64,000 bases of DNA, from positions 186,001 through 250,000 of the forward strand of contig AORU01000001.1 of the NCBI GenBank assembly GCA_000344275.1, read 5' to 3'. The notes beneath the pieces were generated by a model, which saw nothing but the letters and a program-made list of their open reading frames with translations, was not told the origin of the DNA and ran no database searches. Source of the DNA: Streptococcus oralis subsp. tigurinus AZ_3a. GTDB taxonomy: Bacteria; Bacillota; Bacilli; Lactobacillales; Streptococcaceae. The translations under genes and the position numbers were made by a program. Shown here piece by piece: positions 46,294 through 55,867 of this stretch (its first letter is position 1; each line of letters opens with the position of its first letter).

Positions 46294-47856
46294 TTACACA
46301 CTAGGCATGTCTCGGTAGGAAACGCTACGCCCCATCTCACCTGCATTCTCTTTTTGAACAAAGGTATTGGCATTGATGTAGGCAATAGCCGAAGCTTTCA
46401 GTACATCGAAATCAAGACCTGCTGCGTTAAAGACGGTCTCTGTATCTCTGTTTTCAACAGTGACCAGGACTCGAGCCTGGGCATCGATTCCATCTGTTAC
46501 CGCATCGATGGTATAGGACACCAAGCGGACAGATTGGTTAAAGAACTTATCGATAGCGTTAAAGATTGCTTCAACGGAACCTTGCCCTGTTGCATTAAAT
46601 TCGACTTTTTCACCATCCATATTGGCTAGGCTAACGAGGGCTTCAATGTCATTGTCTGCATGAGTTTGAAGTTGTAAATCATCAAAATGGAAGCCTTCTG
46701 GATTTTCAACCATGGTGCCAGCGACCAGAGCTCGAATATCTGCATCTGTGATTTCTTGTTTCTTATCTGCCAGTGCCTTGAACTTAGCGAAGAGTGGTTT
46801 GATATCCTCTTCTGTAAAATCTAGGGCCAGTTCTCTTAGTTTTTCAACAAAGGCATGGCGACCTGACAATTTACCAAGCGGAAGACTATTGCTCTTAACA
46901 CCGACCAATTCAGGTGTGATGATCTCATAAGTGAGAGGATTTTTAAGGACTCCATCTTGGTGAATACCAGACTCGTGAGAGAAGGCATTACCACCAACCA
47001 CAGCCTTGTTTTTAGGAACTGGAATACCAGAGAAGCGAGAAACCATTTCTGACGTATTAATGGTTTCATTTAGGACAATACTGGTCTCTGCCTGATAGTA
47101 ATCTTGGCGAATATTGAGGGCCACTGCTATTTCTTCCAAAGCAGCATTCCCAGCTCGCTCCCCAATACCGTTGATGGTTCCTTCGACACGTCCTGCACCG
47201 TTCTTGACAGCAGAAAGGCTGTTAGCCACTGCCATTCCGAGGTCATCATGACAGTGAGGCGAATAGATAATCTGACGATTCGTCTTGACATTCTCAATCA
47301 AGTATTTGAAAATAGCGCCGTACTCTTCTGGCGTGGTAAATCCTACTGTGTCTGGGATATTGATATAAGACGCCCCTGCATCGACCGCTGTTTGAACGAC
47401 TTGCAAGAGGAAATCCAACTCTGTTCTAGTTGCATCTTCAGGAGAGAATTCGACGATTTCAAACTTAGAACATGCGTAAGAAACATGCTCCTTAATAGCT
47501 TCTAAAATCTCTTCCTTGCTCTTATTGAGCTTATACTTGCGGTGAATCGGACCGGTAGCGATAAAGACATGAATCTGTGGATACTTGGCATCCTTAAGTG
47601 CCTCGTAACAAGCATCAATATCAGACTTGACAGAGCGTGCTAGACCAGTTACCGCCGTTTTCTTCAAGACTTTAGCAATCTCCTGAACTGCCTTAAATGA
47701 GTCTGGGCTTGCAGCCGGAAAACCAGCTTCGATGGCTGAAATGCCCCACTTCTCCAACTGCCTTGCAATGGCAATTTTTTCCTTGATTGAAAAGTTAACG
47801 CCAGGTGTCTGCTCTCCATCTCGAAGGCTGGTATCTAGAAATTCAACTGTTCGCAT
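46294..47856 (-). CDS. leuA: 2-isopropylmalate synthase
   Basis: Commits 2-ketoisovalerate and acetyl-CoA to leucine. The 520 aa comprise a TIM-barrel catalytic domain (FLDTSLRDGEQTPGV at residue ~6, HCHDDLGMAVANS) and a C-terminal LeuA dimer domain that confers leucine feedback. First structural gene of the operon; the leader peptide and attenuator lie just upstream (47886-48021). GAAAAGGGGA precedes ATG 47856. Confidence 0.97.
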   Translation of the reverse strand: MRTVEFLDTSLRDGEQTPGVNFSIKEKIAIARQLEKWGISAIEAGFPAASPDSFKAVQEIAKVLKKTAVTGLARSVKSDIDACYEALKDAKYPQIHVFIATGPIHRKYKLNKSKEEILEAIKEHVSYACSKFEIVEFSPEDATRTELDFLLQVVQTAVDAGASYINIPDTVGFTTPEEYGAIFKYLIENVKTNRQIIYSPHCHDDLGMAVANSLSAVKNGAGRVEGTINGIGERAGNAALEEIAVALNIRQDYYQAETSIVLNETINTSEMVSRFSGIPVPKNKAVVGGNAFSHESGIHQDGVLKNPLTYEIITPELVGVKSNSLPLGKLSGRHAFVEKLRELALDFTEEDIKPLFAKFKALADKKQEITDADIRALVAGTMVENPEGFHFDDLQLQTHADNDIEALVSLANMDGEKVEFNATGQGSVEAIFNAIDKFFNQSVRLVSYTIDAVTDGIDAQARVLVTVENRDTETVFNAAGLDFDVLKASAIAYINANTFVQKENAGEMGRSVSYRDMPSV

Positions 47857-47885
47857 AAGATTTCCCCTTTTCCAAATATGGTTTT

Positions 47886-47974
47886 AAAAAAACATCTCGC
47901 TCAGAAACCCAAGCGAGATGTTGATTTACTCCCGCTTGGTAAGCCAAACAGGACTAATGCTTTTGCACTAGCCC
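47886..47974 (-). promoter_or_regulatory. leu operon attenuator
   Basis: Terminator: 11-bp stem AACATCTCGCT/AGCGAGATGTT (47891-47901, 47912-47922) with a T run on the minus strand. Upstream hairpin: GGGCTAGTGC/GCATTAGTCC (47965-47974, 47951-47960) overlapping the leader-peptide stop. Alternative pairing: CCAAGCG (47933-47939) with CGCTTGG (47909-47915), which would break the terminator. This is the layout of ribosome-mediated transcription attenuation. Confidence 0.85.
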
Positions 47975-48021
47975 GAGTACCTCAACAACAAAGCAAATTG
48001 ATTAAACTTAGCTGTTTTCAT
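47968..48021 (-). CDS. leu leader peptide (17 aa)
   Basis: MKTAKFNQFALLLRYSG, from ATG 48021 to TAG 47968, with the strong ribosome site GAAGGAGAAA. Three consecutive TTG leucine codons sit shortly before the stop, and the stop lies in the first arm of the attenuator hairpin. Leucine shortage would stall ribosomes there and favour transcription into leuA. Confidence 0.85.
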   Translation of the reverse strand: MKTAKFNQFALLLRYSG

Positions 48022-48057
48022 GTTTGACTTTCTCCTTCGTTTGATATCTTGTTTAGT

Positions 48058-48086
48058 ATTTTAGCATAGCTAAAAACACTTGTCAA
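48058..48086 (-). promoter_or_regulatory. leu operon promoter
   Basis: Minus-strand TTGACA (48081-48086), 17 bases, extended -10 TGCTAAAAT (hexamer 48058-48063), ~35 bases upstream of the leader peptide. The 300-base stretch 47857-48170 holds this promoter, the leader and the attenuator. Confidence 0.85.
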
Positions 48087-48170
48087 GAAAAAATCCATTA
48101 TTTTCTGAAAATTTCTTCAGTAAAGAATATTTTGCTAATTGAAAGTATTTGAAAACTCAAGCGAATTCCC

Positions 48171-48827
48171 CTATTTTTTCACGGTTAGGTTCCAACTTCT
48201 TTCTATCAATTTCAGTACCATTTCATCTGACAAAGTATCATCAAGTGCCAGACTAAGCCAGTAGCGTTTGTTCATATGAAAAGCTGGATAAATGCCCTTT
48301 TGTGAAAGAAAATCAGCTACTTGGTCGTGTTTGATATTGACTGCTTCGACTAGCCCTTCTCTCCCCTTATCTAGCCTATCCCATGGAATTCTCATCAAAA
48401 CAGCATACCACTTTTGATTGCCTTCATGACGCAATACAGCTGTATCAGGTGATTTTTCCCACAGATACTCCAACTGATTACCATACTTTTCCTGAACTTG
48501 AGCCATGATACGCTTAGTCTGAGGACAGATAAAATCCTGCACATCAAAGCAAGCCTTCCGAATCTGGTAAAGAATCTCCAAACAAGCCTCACGGACACTT
48601 CCGACAAAACTCCCACGCATACTTTCCATATGTACCTGGGGATAGAGATCACCCGTTTCCTGGTCAAAGACAAGAAAACTCACATTATCAGTAGTGATGG
48701 AGACTGTCATGAAAAATTCACCCTGCAAAATCTGGCAACTATAGGTCCAGACTTCCCCATTTTCCACAAAACCATAGGCATGGGCTTTTTCTTTATTAAA
48801 CTGATAGGAGTTAAAAATTTCAAACAT
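48171..48827 (-). CDS. MmcQ/YjbR-family protein
   Basis: A 218-aa protein whose C-terminal ~115 residues match the MmcQ/YjbR (DUF419) CyaY-like fold: KWYAVLMRIPWDRL, VNIKHDQVADFLSQKGIYPAFHMNKRYWLSLALDD, LIERSWNLTV. The N-terminal ~95 residues (TYSCQILQGEFFMTVSIT) form an extra beta-rich domain. Relatives are annotated as DNA-binding, but evidence is thin. It is downstream of cutC, behind a hairpin. Confidence 0.82.
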   Translation of the reverse strand: MFEIFNSYQFNKEKAHAYGFVENGEVWTYSCQILQGEFFMTVSITTDNVSFLVFDQETGDLYPQVHMESMRGSFVGSVREACLEILYQIRKACFDVQDFICPQTKRIMAQVQEKYGNQLEYLWEKSPDTAVLRHEGNQKWYAVLMRIPWDRLDKGREGLVEAVNIKHDQVADFLSQKGIYPAFHMNKRYWLSLALDDTLSDEMVLKLIERSWNLTVKK

Positions 48828-48834
48828 AAGTGAA

Positions 48835-48858
48835 AACTGCTACCAAAAGCTAGCAGTT
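48835..48858 (-). terminator. hairpin between cutC and the MmcQ-like gene
   Basis: Stem AACTGCTA/TAGCAGTT (48835-48842, 48851-48858), followed on the minus strand by TTTTCACTT, just after the cutC stop. Moderate terminator. Confidence 0.6.
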
Positions 48859-48870
48859 CCTTTCTATTTT

Positions 48871-49503
48871 TTAAAAGACAACCTTGGTTCCATGCAATTG
48901 TGTCACACCCAGCTGGTCGATAAAGGTTTGACGGTTGTCCAAGTCAATCCCCCCACCTGGTAGAATTTCAATTTTACCTTTAGCATGTTCTAAAATTCTG
49001 TGATAATGAGCGAAACGTTTCTCTAGCGAGTCCCCAGAAACTCCAGCACGAGTTAGGATACGGTTAACACCAGCTTGGCTGAGCCAGTCAATGGCTTCCA
49101 ACTGGTCTTCATCACTCAATTCATCAAAGGCCATGTGAAAGACAATTTCCATTCCTTTAGATGCGGCAATCAGCTTCTCAAGATTAGCCTTATCCAACTT
49201 CTTATCAGCAGTTAAAGCCCCAAATACAACCCCTTGACTTCCAGCCTGTGCAGTCAAACGAATATCTTCTAGCATAATCGCTATTTCTATATCAGTATAG
49301 ACAAAGTCGCCACCACGAGGACGAATCATAGTCATGATGGTGGTGTCGTAGTTAGCTGCCAGTTCAACCGCCGCCTTGGTCACTCCATAGCTAGGTGTTG
49401 TTCCACCCACTGCTAGATTGTCACAAAGTTCGATTCGACGAGCTCCAGCCTGCATCGCTTTTTCTAGCAAGGTCACATTTTCAGCACAAAATTCGTAAAT
49501 CAT
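48871..49503 (-). CDS. cutC: CutC family protein (copper homeostasis)
   Basis: A 210-aa TIM-barrel protein with the CutC signature MIRPRGGDFVYTD, and ELCDNLAVGGTTPSYG near the N-terminus. The family is named for copper tolerance in E. coli, but its chemistry is unresolved. It is the upstream neighbour of the MmcQ-like gene. The length is slightly shorter than enterobacterial CutC (~248) and usual for Firmicutes. Confidence 0.9.
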   Translation of the reverse strand: MIYEFCAENVTLLEKAMQAGARRIELCDNLAVGGTTPSYGVTKAAVELAANYDTTIMTMIRPRGGDFVYTDIEIAIMLEDIRLTAQAGSQGVVFGALTADKKLDKANLEKLIAASKGMEIVFHMAFDELSDEDQLEAIDWLSQAGVNRILTRAGVSGDSLEKRFAHYHRILEHAKGKIEILPGGGIDLDNRQTFIDQLGVTQLHGTKVVF

Positions 49504-49596
49504 TTGATTCTCCTTGATGTTTTCTTTAAATTTATTATATCATATTATTTTAAATATGCTTTCATTTTTATCAAGGCAAATAACTACTATTCTTAT

Positions 49597-49956
49597 CTAT
49601 TCTTTGTCAGGAATGACTTTAAAGAGATAGTAGGTGATAAAGATAGTCAAGGCTCCCAGACCGATTTTGACTGGCAAAAGAGGGGCAAAATAAATAGAAA
49701 TCCCCATCAAGATATAGATAGATACGATGATTTTTTTCTTACGTTCTCGCGCGATTGACTTGGTTTCCCGAAAGTCCGCTACATAAGTCTGATAAAGCTT
49801 TGTATGATAAAGCCAGTCTTCAAAACGCTTAGAAGATTTTGAAAAGCAAGCGATAGCTAACAAAAGAAAGGGCGTTGTTGGTAAAAGTGGTAGGACAACT
49901 CCAATAACAGCTAAAGCCAGTGAAATAAAGCCAATACTGAGGTAAATGATACGCAT
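49597..49956 (-). CDS. DUF454 (YbaN-family) membrane protein
   Basis: A 119-aa protein with an N-terminal hydrophobic hairpin (IIYLSIGFISLALAVIGVVLPLLPTTPFLLLA), the DUF454 motif CFSKSSKRFEDWLYH, a basic segment, and two C-terminal helices. Function unknown. ATG 49956 follows AGGAGAAA; the longer frame to 50016 lacks a ribosome site. Confidence 0.87.
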   Translation of the reverse strand: MRIIYLSIGFISLALAVIGVVLPLLPTTPFLLLAIACFSKSSKRFEDWLYHTKLYQTYVADFRETKSIARERKKKIIVSIYILMGISIYFAPLLPVKIGLGALTIFITYYLFKVIPDKE

Positions 49957-50062
49957 GATTTCTCCTAGATAAATTACTCTTCCCCTAGTTTCGCATACAA
50001 GGGGGAAATTTGTCAAGCCTCAAACAAAAAGAGCCTGAAATTCAATTTCAGGACTCTGCATT

Positions 50063-52150
50063 TTATTTAATTTTCTCTTCTTCGTAGTCGCCATTACTAC
50101 ATACAACCTGCTTGCCACCACCACGGACTTTTTTCTCCACAAGGAAGTGTCCGCATTTTGGACAGTCACGGCCAATTGGTTTGTCCCAGGAAGTAAATTC
50201 ACATTCTGGGTAACGATTGCAACCATAGAAGATACGATTGCGCTTGGTTTTGCGTTCGATGATTTGTCCTTGATGACAGCTTGGACACTCGACTCCAATC
50301 TCTTTGACAATCGCTTGTGTATGACGGCAATCTGGAAAATTGCTACAAGCATAGAATTTACCAAAACGTCCTAGCTTAATCACCATCGGACTACCACAAA
50401 CTTCACAGTCAAATCCAGCTGGCTCATCCTTGATCTGGATTTTTTCCATTTCGGATTCAGCCTTGGCCACTTCTTTAGAGAATGGTTTGTAAAAGGCATC
50501 AATGACACGTTGCCATTGCTCTTTACCAACTTCGACATCATCCAGTTTCCCTTCCATCTCAGCTGTGAAGGTCACGTTTACGATATCTGGGAAATATTCA
50601 ACAATGAGTTTATTAACAATTTCTCCCAGTTCTGTCGGTTCAAAGCGTTTAGCTGCCAGACGAACGTAGTAGCGTTTTTGAATGGTTTCTATAGTCGGAG
50701 CATAGGTTGACGGACGTCCAACACCATTTTCTTCCAAGGTCTTGATAAGCGTCGCTTCTGAATAGCGAGCAGGTGGTTGGGTGAAATGTTGTTCTGGCTT
50801 GCTATTGACTTGCTTGACCACATCTCCAACAGCCATATCCGGTAACATCTTATTCTTATCTGAGTCATTGTAAATAGCAAGATAACCATCAAACTTAACT
50901 TGGCTTCCATTTGCCGCAAACTGAACCCCATTTTGAGAGAGCTTAACAGCCATGGTATCAAAGATAGCGCCTGTCATCTGGCTGGCCACAAAACGGTTCC
51001 AGATAAGGGTATAGAGCTTGAGTTGGTCTTTGTCCAAGTACTTAGCGATGCTTTCAGGTGTGTTGAAGACACTAGATGGACGAATGGCTTCGTGAGCATC
51101 TTGAGCACCTGATGCATTCTTGACCCTGCTACCATGCTTGGAATACTTGCTACCAAAACGGTCGTTAATGTAGCTTGCAGCTTCGTTCTGAGCTACTGGA
51201 CTAATACGAGTCGAGTCTGTACGCATATAGGTAATCAAACCTTGCACACCTGATCCGATATTGATCCCTTCATAGAGCTGTTGAGCCACCATCATGGTCT
51301 TTCGAGTACGGAAATTAATTTTGTTAGCCGCATCCATCTGCATGGTTGAAGTCGTATAAGGTAGGGGCGCATTGCGTTTGCGTTCTTTCTTATCTACCTG
51401 GTCTACCGTGAAATCTTTACTAGTCAAATGGGACAAGACTTCTTTGACTTCTTCGTTGGTGGTCAATTTCATCTTTTTGCCATTCATACCATAGAAAGAA
51501 GCCTGAAATTGCTTGGTACCCTTCTTAAAGACACCATCAATTGTCCAGTATTCTTCCGGTTGGAAGGCATTGATTTCATTTTCACGGTCAATAATGAGCT
51601 TAAGAGCAACAGACTGCACGCGTCCTGCTGATAAGCCCTTCTTGACCTTTTTCCACAAAATAGGCGAAATCGAATACCCTACCAAGCGGTCTAAGACTCG
51701 ACGAGCTTGTTGGGCGTCGACCAAGTCCATATCAATCTTGCGAGGTTCTTTAAAGGCATTTTTTACCGCGTCCTTGGTGATTTCATTAAAGACTACACGG
51801 TTGGCATCATTCTCGTCCAAGTTGAGAATGTGAGCCAAATGCCAGGAAATTGCTTCTCCTTCACGGTCCGGGTCACTCGCCAGAAAGACTTTATTGGCCT
51901 TTTTGGCTTCTTTTTTCAAGTCATTGATGAGAGGACCTTTTCCTCGGATATTGATATACTGCGGTTCATAGTTATTTTCAATGTCGACCGACATACTGGA
52001 TTTTTTCAAATCACGGATATGCCCGACACTGGCTAAAACCTTGTAGTTTCTGCCTAGATATTTCTCAATCGTTTTCGCCTTAGCAGGCGACTCTACGATG
52101 ACTAGATTTTTTTTAACTGTTGATTTTTTCTTCTTTGTTGCCGTAGCCAC
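50063..52150 (-). CDS. topA: DNA topoisomerase I
   Basis: A type IA topoisomerase that relaxes negative supercoils. The 695 aa have the Toprim domain ([32 protein letters not shown]), the active-site Tyr in [14 protein letters not shown], and C-terminal zinc-ribbon repeats (CEVCGS...CSNFPDC; CPSCHQG...CNRYPEC; a third CPKCG...C that lacks the last Cys). The start is GTG 52150 (MATATKKKK family start) after AAAAGG; the longer frame to 52168 overlaps that site. It has its own promoter (52186-52214) and lies behind dprA. Confidence 0.97.
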   Translation of the reverse strand: MATATKKKKSTVKKNLVIVESPAKAKTIEKYLGRNYKVLASVGHIRDLKKSSMSVDIENNYEPQYINIRGKGPLINDLKKEAKKANKVFLASDPDREGEAISWHLAHILNLDENDANRVVFNEITKDAVKNAFKEPRKIDMDLVDAQQARRVLDRLVGYSISPILWKKVKKGLSAGRVQSVALKLIIDRENEINAFQPEEYWTIDGVFKKGTKQFQASFYGMNGKKMKLTTNEEVKEVLSHLTSKDFTVDQVDKKERKRNAPLPYTTSTMQMDAANKINFRTRKTMMVAQQLYEGINIGSGVQGLITYMRTDSTRISPVAQNEAASYINDRFGSKYSKHGSRVKNASGAQDAHEAIRPSSVFNTPESIAKYLDKDQLKLYTLIWNRFVASQMTGAIFDTMAVKLSQNGVQFAANGSQVKFDGYLAIYNDSDKNKMLPDMAVGDVVKQVNSKPEQHFTQPPARYSEATLIKTLEENGVGRPSTYAPTIETIQKRYYVRLAAKRFEPTELGEIVNKLIVEYFPDIVNVTFTAEMEGKLDDVEVGKEQWQRVIDAFYKPFSKEVAKAESEMEKIQIKDEPAGFDCEVCGSPMVIKLGRFGKFYACSNFPDCRHTQAIVKEIGVECPSCHQGQIIERKTKRNRIFYGCNRYPECEFTSWDKPIGRDCPKCGHFLVEKKVRGGGKQVVCSNGDYEEEKIK

Positions 52151-52185
52151 ACTATCACACCTTTTCAAAGTAATAAACTTTATAA

Positions 52186-52214
52186 AGTGTAAACCATTTT
52201 GCCATAACTGTCAA
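52186..52214 (-). promoter_or_regulatory. topA promoter
   Basis: Minus-strand TTGACA (52209-52214), 17 bases, TACACT (52186-52191), about 35 bases upstream of the topA GTG. Confidence 0.75.
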
Positions 52215-52267
52215 GACTTAGCTCCTATATATAGAAGAAAAGTTTATCTGAGTGAACAAATTTCTCC

Positions 52268-53116
52268 TTAAAATTCAAACTCAGCCAACACATCTTGACC
52301 ACTGCTAATCAGCTTTGCCCCCTCTTGGATCAGGTGGTGACAGCCATCTGAATGGCCATCTAAAATGTTTCCTGGAATGGCAAAAACATCACGCCCTTCC
52401 TCCATAGCTCGCTCACAGGTGATGAGACTACCAGAACGCATCCTTGCCTCTGCTACAATCACACCACGGCAAAGGCCAGCAATGATGCGATTACGAGCTG
52501 GAAAGTGAAATTTCAAGGGTTCTTCACCAGGTCCATACTCGCTAAGTACCAAATGGTGATTGCCAATGTATTCCTGCAAACGTTTATTGGCTCGGGGATA
52601 GAAAACATCCAATCCTGTTCCAATGACAGCAATTGTTCTTCCTCCATTCTGGAGTGCAGCCATATGGGCAGCCGTATCAATCCCTTTGGCTAAACCACTG
52701 ACCACGATTAACTCGTTTTCCAAACCTTGAATGACTCTCTGAACCGACTTTGCTCCCTGACTAGAACATGAACGGCTCCCTACAACAGCAACCTTTGGAA
52801 ACTTTAACAAGTCCAGATTTCCTTTATAAAACAAGAGCGCTGGAGCATCATAAATCTCACTCAGATTCCAAGGATAACAGTCATCAAGAATAGAAAAGGA
52901 TGGAAATTTCTGAAACTCCTTCTCCAACTGTGCATCATCTATCTGGAAATAGCGTTCCATAAAGACAGCAGGATTACGGCATCCAGATATTTCTGCAATA
53001 TCACCTAGCAAGAGCTCCTGATCTACAGTCTCGTCGTATTCAAGAACAGTTAAAATTTGTTGATTTGTCAGCCCAGCTTTTCTCAATTTATAAATCTCAT
53101 AGTTTGTAATCTTCAT
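52268..53116 (-). CDS. dprA: DNA processing protein DprA (competence)
   Basis: Loads RecA on incoming single-stranded DNA during transformation; in pneumococcus it also shuts off competence. The 282 aa have an N-terminal SAM-like domain (ITNYEIYKLRKAGLTNQQIL) and a Rossmann-like core (VAVVGSRSCSSQGAKS, VVSGLAKGIDTAAH, VIGTGLDVFYP, AEARMRSGSLIT). ATG 53116 follows GGAG; the longer frame to 53128 contains it. A perfect ComX cinbox TACGAATA (53150-53157) is upstream. Confidence 0.96.
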   Translation of the reverse strand: MKITNYEIYKLRKAGLTNQQILTVLEYDETVDQELLLGDIAEISGCRNPAVFMERYFQIDDAQLEKEFQKFPSFSILDDCYPWNLSEIYDAPALLFYKGNLDLLKFPKVAVVGSRSCSSQGAKSVQRVIQGLENELIVVSGLAKGIDTAAHMAALQNGGRTIAVIGTGLDVFYPRANKRLQEYIGNHHLVLSEYGPGEEPLKFHFPARNRIIAGLCRGVIVAEARMRSGSLITCERAMEEGRDVFAIPGNILDGHSDGCHHLIQEGAKLISSGQDVLAEFEF

Positions 53117-53149
53117 ATACAACTCCATTTCTTTTTCTACTCATCTATC

Positions 53150-53157
53150 TATTCGTA
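53150..53157 (-). promoter_or_regulatory. ComX (SigX) cinbox upstream of dprA
   Basis: Minus-strand TACGAATA preceded by a T tract, 34 bases upstream of the dprA start: the promoter element recognised by the competence sigma factor. It marks dprA as a late-competence gene and the organism as potentially transformable. Confidence 0.9.
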
Positions 53158-53164
53158 AAAAAAA

Positions 53165-53191
53165 TAAAAAGAAGACCAAGGATCTTCTTTT
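53165..53191 (-). terminator. terminator of the lipoprotein gene
   Basis: Stem AAAAGAAGA/TCTTCTTTT around CCAAGGA, followed on the minus strand by further T and A residues, between the lipoprotein stop and the dprA cinbox. Confidence 0.75.
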
Positions 53192-53197
53192 TTTCAT

Positions 53198-53821
53198 TTA
53201 TTCAGATTTAGTAGTTGACCAGCTACTTTCAACCATCGGTAAGATTGTTTTTAAAGTTTCCCCATCCCCTTCAAGTGAAACATAGCGGATTTTACCATCA
53301 TTTGATCGGAAAACCCAGGTAACGAGGTATTTCCCTGACTTAGCAATTGCATTGACAACATAGGATTCATATCCTCCAATGGTCGATTTGGAGCCCCAAA
53401 CCTTACTGAAATCAGAGCTTTGTTCTTTGGAAGTTAAAATACTAGATGAGACAGTCACAACATCCAGTTTAGCATATTCTTCTTCGCTGATATTAAACTG
53501 CTCAGCCTTGAAGGTATTTAGCGTAACAATGTTGATATCTGTTCCATCGCAATACTGTATATCATTTCCACCTTCTACTTCATGGAATCGAACCCATGAT
53601 TTGGGTACTTTGACAAACCCATACTCATTCGAGCCGATGATTTGCGTCTCTTCATTTTTCGCTTCAGAAACAGTAGAACTAGAACTACTCGTTTCCTGAC
53701 TGCTAGAAGAACTAACAACTGCAGTCGAACTTTCTTCGGTTGCAGTTTGCGGCTTACCAGAGCATGAAGCTAAAAAAGCACTAACAGTAACTACAGTACC
53801 TAAAATTAATAATTTTTTCAT
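53198..53821 (-). CDS. putative lipoprotein with Ser-rich linker
   Basis: A 207-aa exported lipoprotein: KKLLILGTVVTVSAFLASC is a signal peptide with lipobox LASC (Cys20). A Ser/Thr/Glu-rich linker (~21-60) and a ~145-residue globular domain (YGFVKVPKSWVRFHEVEGG ... TWVFRSNDGKIRYVSLEGD) follow. No known enzymatic motif; it would sit on the outer face of the membrane. A full consensus promoter suggests good expression. Function not recognised. Confidence 0.85.
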   Translation of the reverse strand: MKKLLILGTVVTVSAFLASCSGKPQTATEESSTAVVSSSSSQETSSSSSTVSEAKNEETQIIGSNEYGFVKVPKSWVRFHEVEGGNDIQYCDGTDINIVTLNTFKAEQFNISEEEYAKLDVVTVSSSILTSKEQSSDFSKVWGSKSTIGGYESYVVNAIAKSGKYLVTWVFRSNDGKIRYVSLEGDGETLKTILPMVESSWSTTKSE

Positions 53822-53841
53822 CCTACCACCTTTCCATCTGC

Positions 53842-53870
53842 ATTATAAGAAAAATAAGGACTTCTGTCAA
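53842..53870 (-). promoter_or_regulatory. consensus promoter of the lipoprotein gene
   Basis: Minus-strand TTGACA (53865-53870), 17 bases, TATAAT (53842-53847): a perfect match to the sigma-A consensus. Confidence 0.9.
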
Positions 53871-53925
53871 ATTCTAACCTAATCGATTCTGTTAGTTTCT
53901 GATTTTATAGCTCTCATTAAAAGCA

Positions 53926-53954
53926 AAAACTCTTGAAAAATCTTCAAGAGTTTT
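53926..53954 (-). terminator. terminator of lepA
   Basis: Perfect 12-bp stem AAAACTCTTGAA/TTCAAGAGTTTT with a 5-base loop, then TGCTTTT on the minus strand, 12 bases after the lepA stop. Confidence 0.88.
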
Positions 53955-53965
53955 GTTTTTTATTT

Positions 53966-55789
53966 CTATTCTTCATCCATGCTTAAGACGCTAAGGAAGG
54001 CTTCTTGTGGGACTTCTACTGATCCGATCGCTTTCATCCGTTTCTTACCAGCTTTTTGTTTTTCAAGGAGTTTGCGTTTACGAGAAACGTCACCACCATA
54101 ACATTTGGCAAGTACGTTTTTACGAAGGGCCTTGATATCAGTACGAGCTACGATTTTGTGCCCAATAGCTGCTTGAATTGGCACCTCAAATTGTTGACGA
54201 GGGATGATTTTCTTGAGCTTATCCACGATGAGTTTCCCACGTTCGTAGGCAAAATCCTTGTGAACGATAAAGCTAAGGGCATCCACCTTGTCTCCATTGA
54301 GAAGGATATCCATTTTGACTAGCTTAGATGGGCGGTACTCTGACAATTCGTAGTCAAAGCTTGCATAACCGCGCGTTGAAGACTTAAGCTTATCAAAGAA
54401 GTCAAAGACGATTTCAGCAAGTGGAATTTGATAGATAACATTGACACGATTATCATCAATATAGTCCATGGTCACAAAGTCCCCACGTTTGCGTTGAGCC
54501 AGTTCCATCACAGCTCCAACAAACTCCTGTGGTACCATGATTTGCGCCTTGACATACGGTTCTTCAATGGTCGAAATCTTAGTTGGATCTGGAAATTCAG
54601 AGGGGTTAGACACATCCATAGACTCACCATCAGTTTGGTTAACCTTATAGATAACAGATGGAGCTGTCATGATGAGGTCAATATTGAACTCACGCTCTAA
54701 ACGCTCTTGGATAACATCCATATGGAGAAGTCCAAGGAATCCACAACGAAAACCAAATCCAAGCGCCTGAGATATTTCTGGTTCAAACTGCAAGCTGGCA
54801 TCGTTGAGCTGCAATTTTTCAAGGGCTTCACGAAGGTCATTGTACTTGTTTGACTCAATTGGATAAAGACCTGCAAAGACCATAGGATTCATTTGCTTGT
54901 AGCCATGTAATGGCTCTGCCGCAGGATTGGTTGCCAAGGTAACTGTATCACCCACACGAGTGTCTTGAACCGTCTTGATGGAAGCCGCAATATAACCAAC
55001 GTCACCAGTCGCAAGGAAATCGCGCCCGACTGCTTTCGGCGTGAAAATTCCGACCTCCGTCACATCAAAGGTCTTGCCATTGCTCATGAGTTGAATCTTA
55101 TCGCCAGGTTTGACCACTCCGTCCATAACACGAACTTGGAGAATAACCCCGCGGTAAGCATCGTAGACAGAGTCGAAAATCAAGGCCTTTAATGGAGCTG
55201 AAACATCACCAGTTGGTGCGGGAACTTTCTCTACGATCTGCTCAAGAATTTCTTCAATACCAATACCAGCTTTGGCTGAAGCTAAGACTGCTTCGCTGGC
55301 ATCCAGTCCGATGACATCCTCAATCTCTGTACGCACACGCTCTGGATCGGCTGCTGGTAGGTCAATCTTGTTAATGACGGGCAAGATTTCCAAATCATTG
55401 TCCAAGGCTAGATAAACGTTGGCAAGAGTTTGTGCCTCAATTCCTTGCGCAGCATCAACCACCAAAATCGCTCCTTCACAGGCTGCTAGCGAACGCGACA
55501 CTTCATAGGTAAAGTCCACATGCCCTGGTGTGTCAATTAAGTGGAAAATATAGGTCTCGCCATCTTTAGCAGTGTAATTAAGCTCAATGGCATTCAACTT
55601 AATGGTAATCCCACGTTCACGCTCAAGATCCATACTATCCAGAAGCTGGGCTTGCATTTCACGACTAGAAACGGTCTCCGTCTTTTCTAAAATGCGGTCT
55701 GCTAGCGTTGATTTCCCGTGGTCAATATGGGCAATAATAGAGAAGTTCCGGATCTTCTCCTGTCGTTGTTTCAATTCTTCTAAGTTCAT
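53966..55789 (-). CDS. lepA: elongation factor 4 (LepA)
   Basis: A ribosome-associated translational GTPase that back-translocates or aids ribosome function. The 607 aa have G1 AHIDHGKST, the switch region RERGITIK, G3 DTPGHVDF, G4 NKIDLP, and the LepA-specific C-terminal domain ([18 protein letters not shown]). It is transcribed alone from a promoter at 55818-55846. Confidence 0.98.
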   Translation of the reverse strand: MNLEELKQRQEKIRNFSIIAHIDHGKSTLADRILEKTETVSSREMQAQLLDSMDLERERGITIKLNAIELNYTAKDGETYIFHLIDTPGHVDFTYEVSRSLAACEGAILVVDAAQGIEAQTLANVYLALDNDLEILPVINKIDLPAADPERVRTEIEDVIGLDASEAVLASAKAGIGIEEILEQIVEKVPAPTGDVSAPLKALIFDSVYDAYRGVILQVRVMDGVVKPGDKIQLMSNGKTFDVTEVGIFTPKAVGRDFLATGDVGYIAASIKTVQDTRVGDTVTLATNPAAEPLHGYKQMNPMVFAGLYPIESNKYNDLREALEKLQLNDASLQFEPEISQALGFGFRCGFLGLLHMDVIQERLEREFNIDLIMTAPSVIYKVNQTDGESMDVSNPSEFPDPTKISTIEEPYVKAQIMVPQEFVGAVMELAQRKRGDFVTMDYIDDNRVNVIYQIPLAEIVFDFFDKLKSSTRGYASFDYELSEYRPSKLVKMDILLNGDKVDALSFIVHKDFAYERGKLIVDKLKKIIPRQQFEVPIQAAIGHKIVARTDIKALRKNVLAKCYGGDVSRKRKLLEKQKAGKKRMKAIGSVEVPQEAFLSVLSMDEE

Positions 55790-55817
55790 GATGCTCTTCC
55801 TTTCAGGGTATCTATTA

Positions 55818-55846
55818 ATTATAAATTGTTTTTAACATTTTGACAA
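55818..55846 (-). promoter_or_regulatory. lepA promoter
   Basis: Minus-strand TTGTCA (55841-55846), 17 bases, TATAAT (55818-55823), with GAAAGGAAG before the ATG. Confidence 0.8.
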
Positions 55847-55867
55847 GACCATACCCTGCTAGGAGTA

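Noticed and set aside
47886..48086. T-box riboswitch before leuA
   Set aside because: There is no T-box sequence or specifier loop; the leader peptide and competing hairpins explain the region better.
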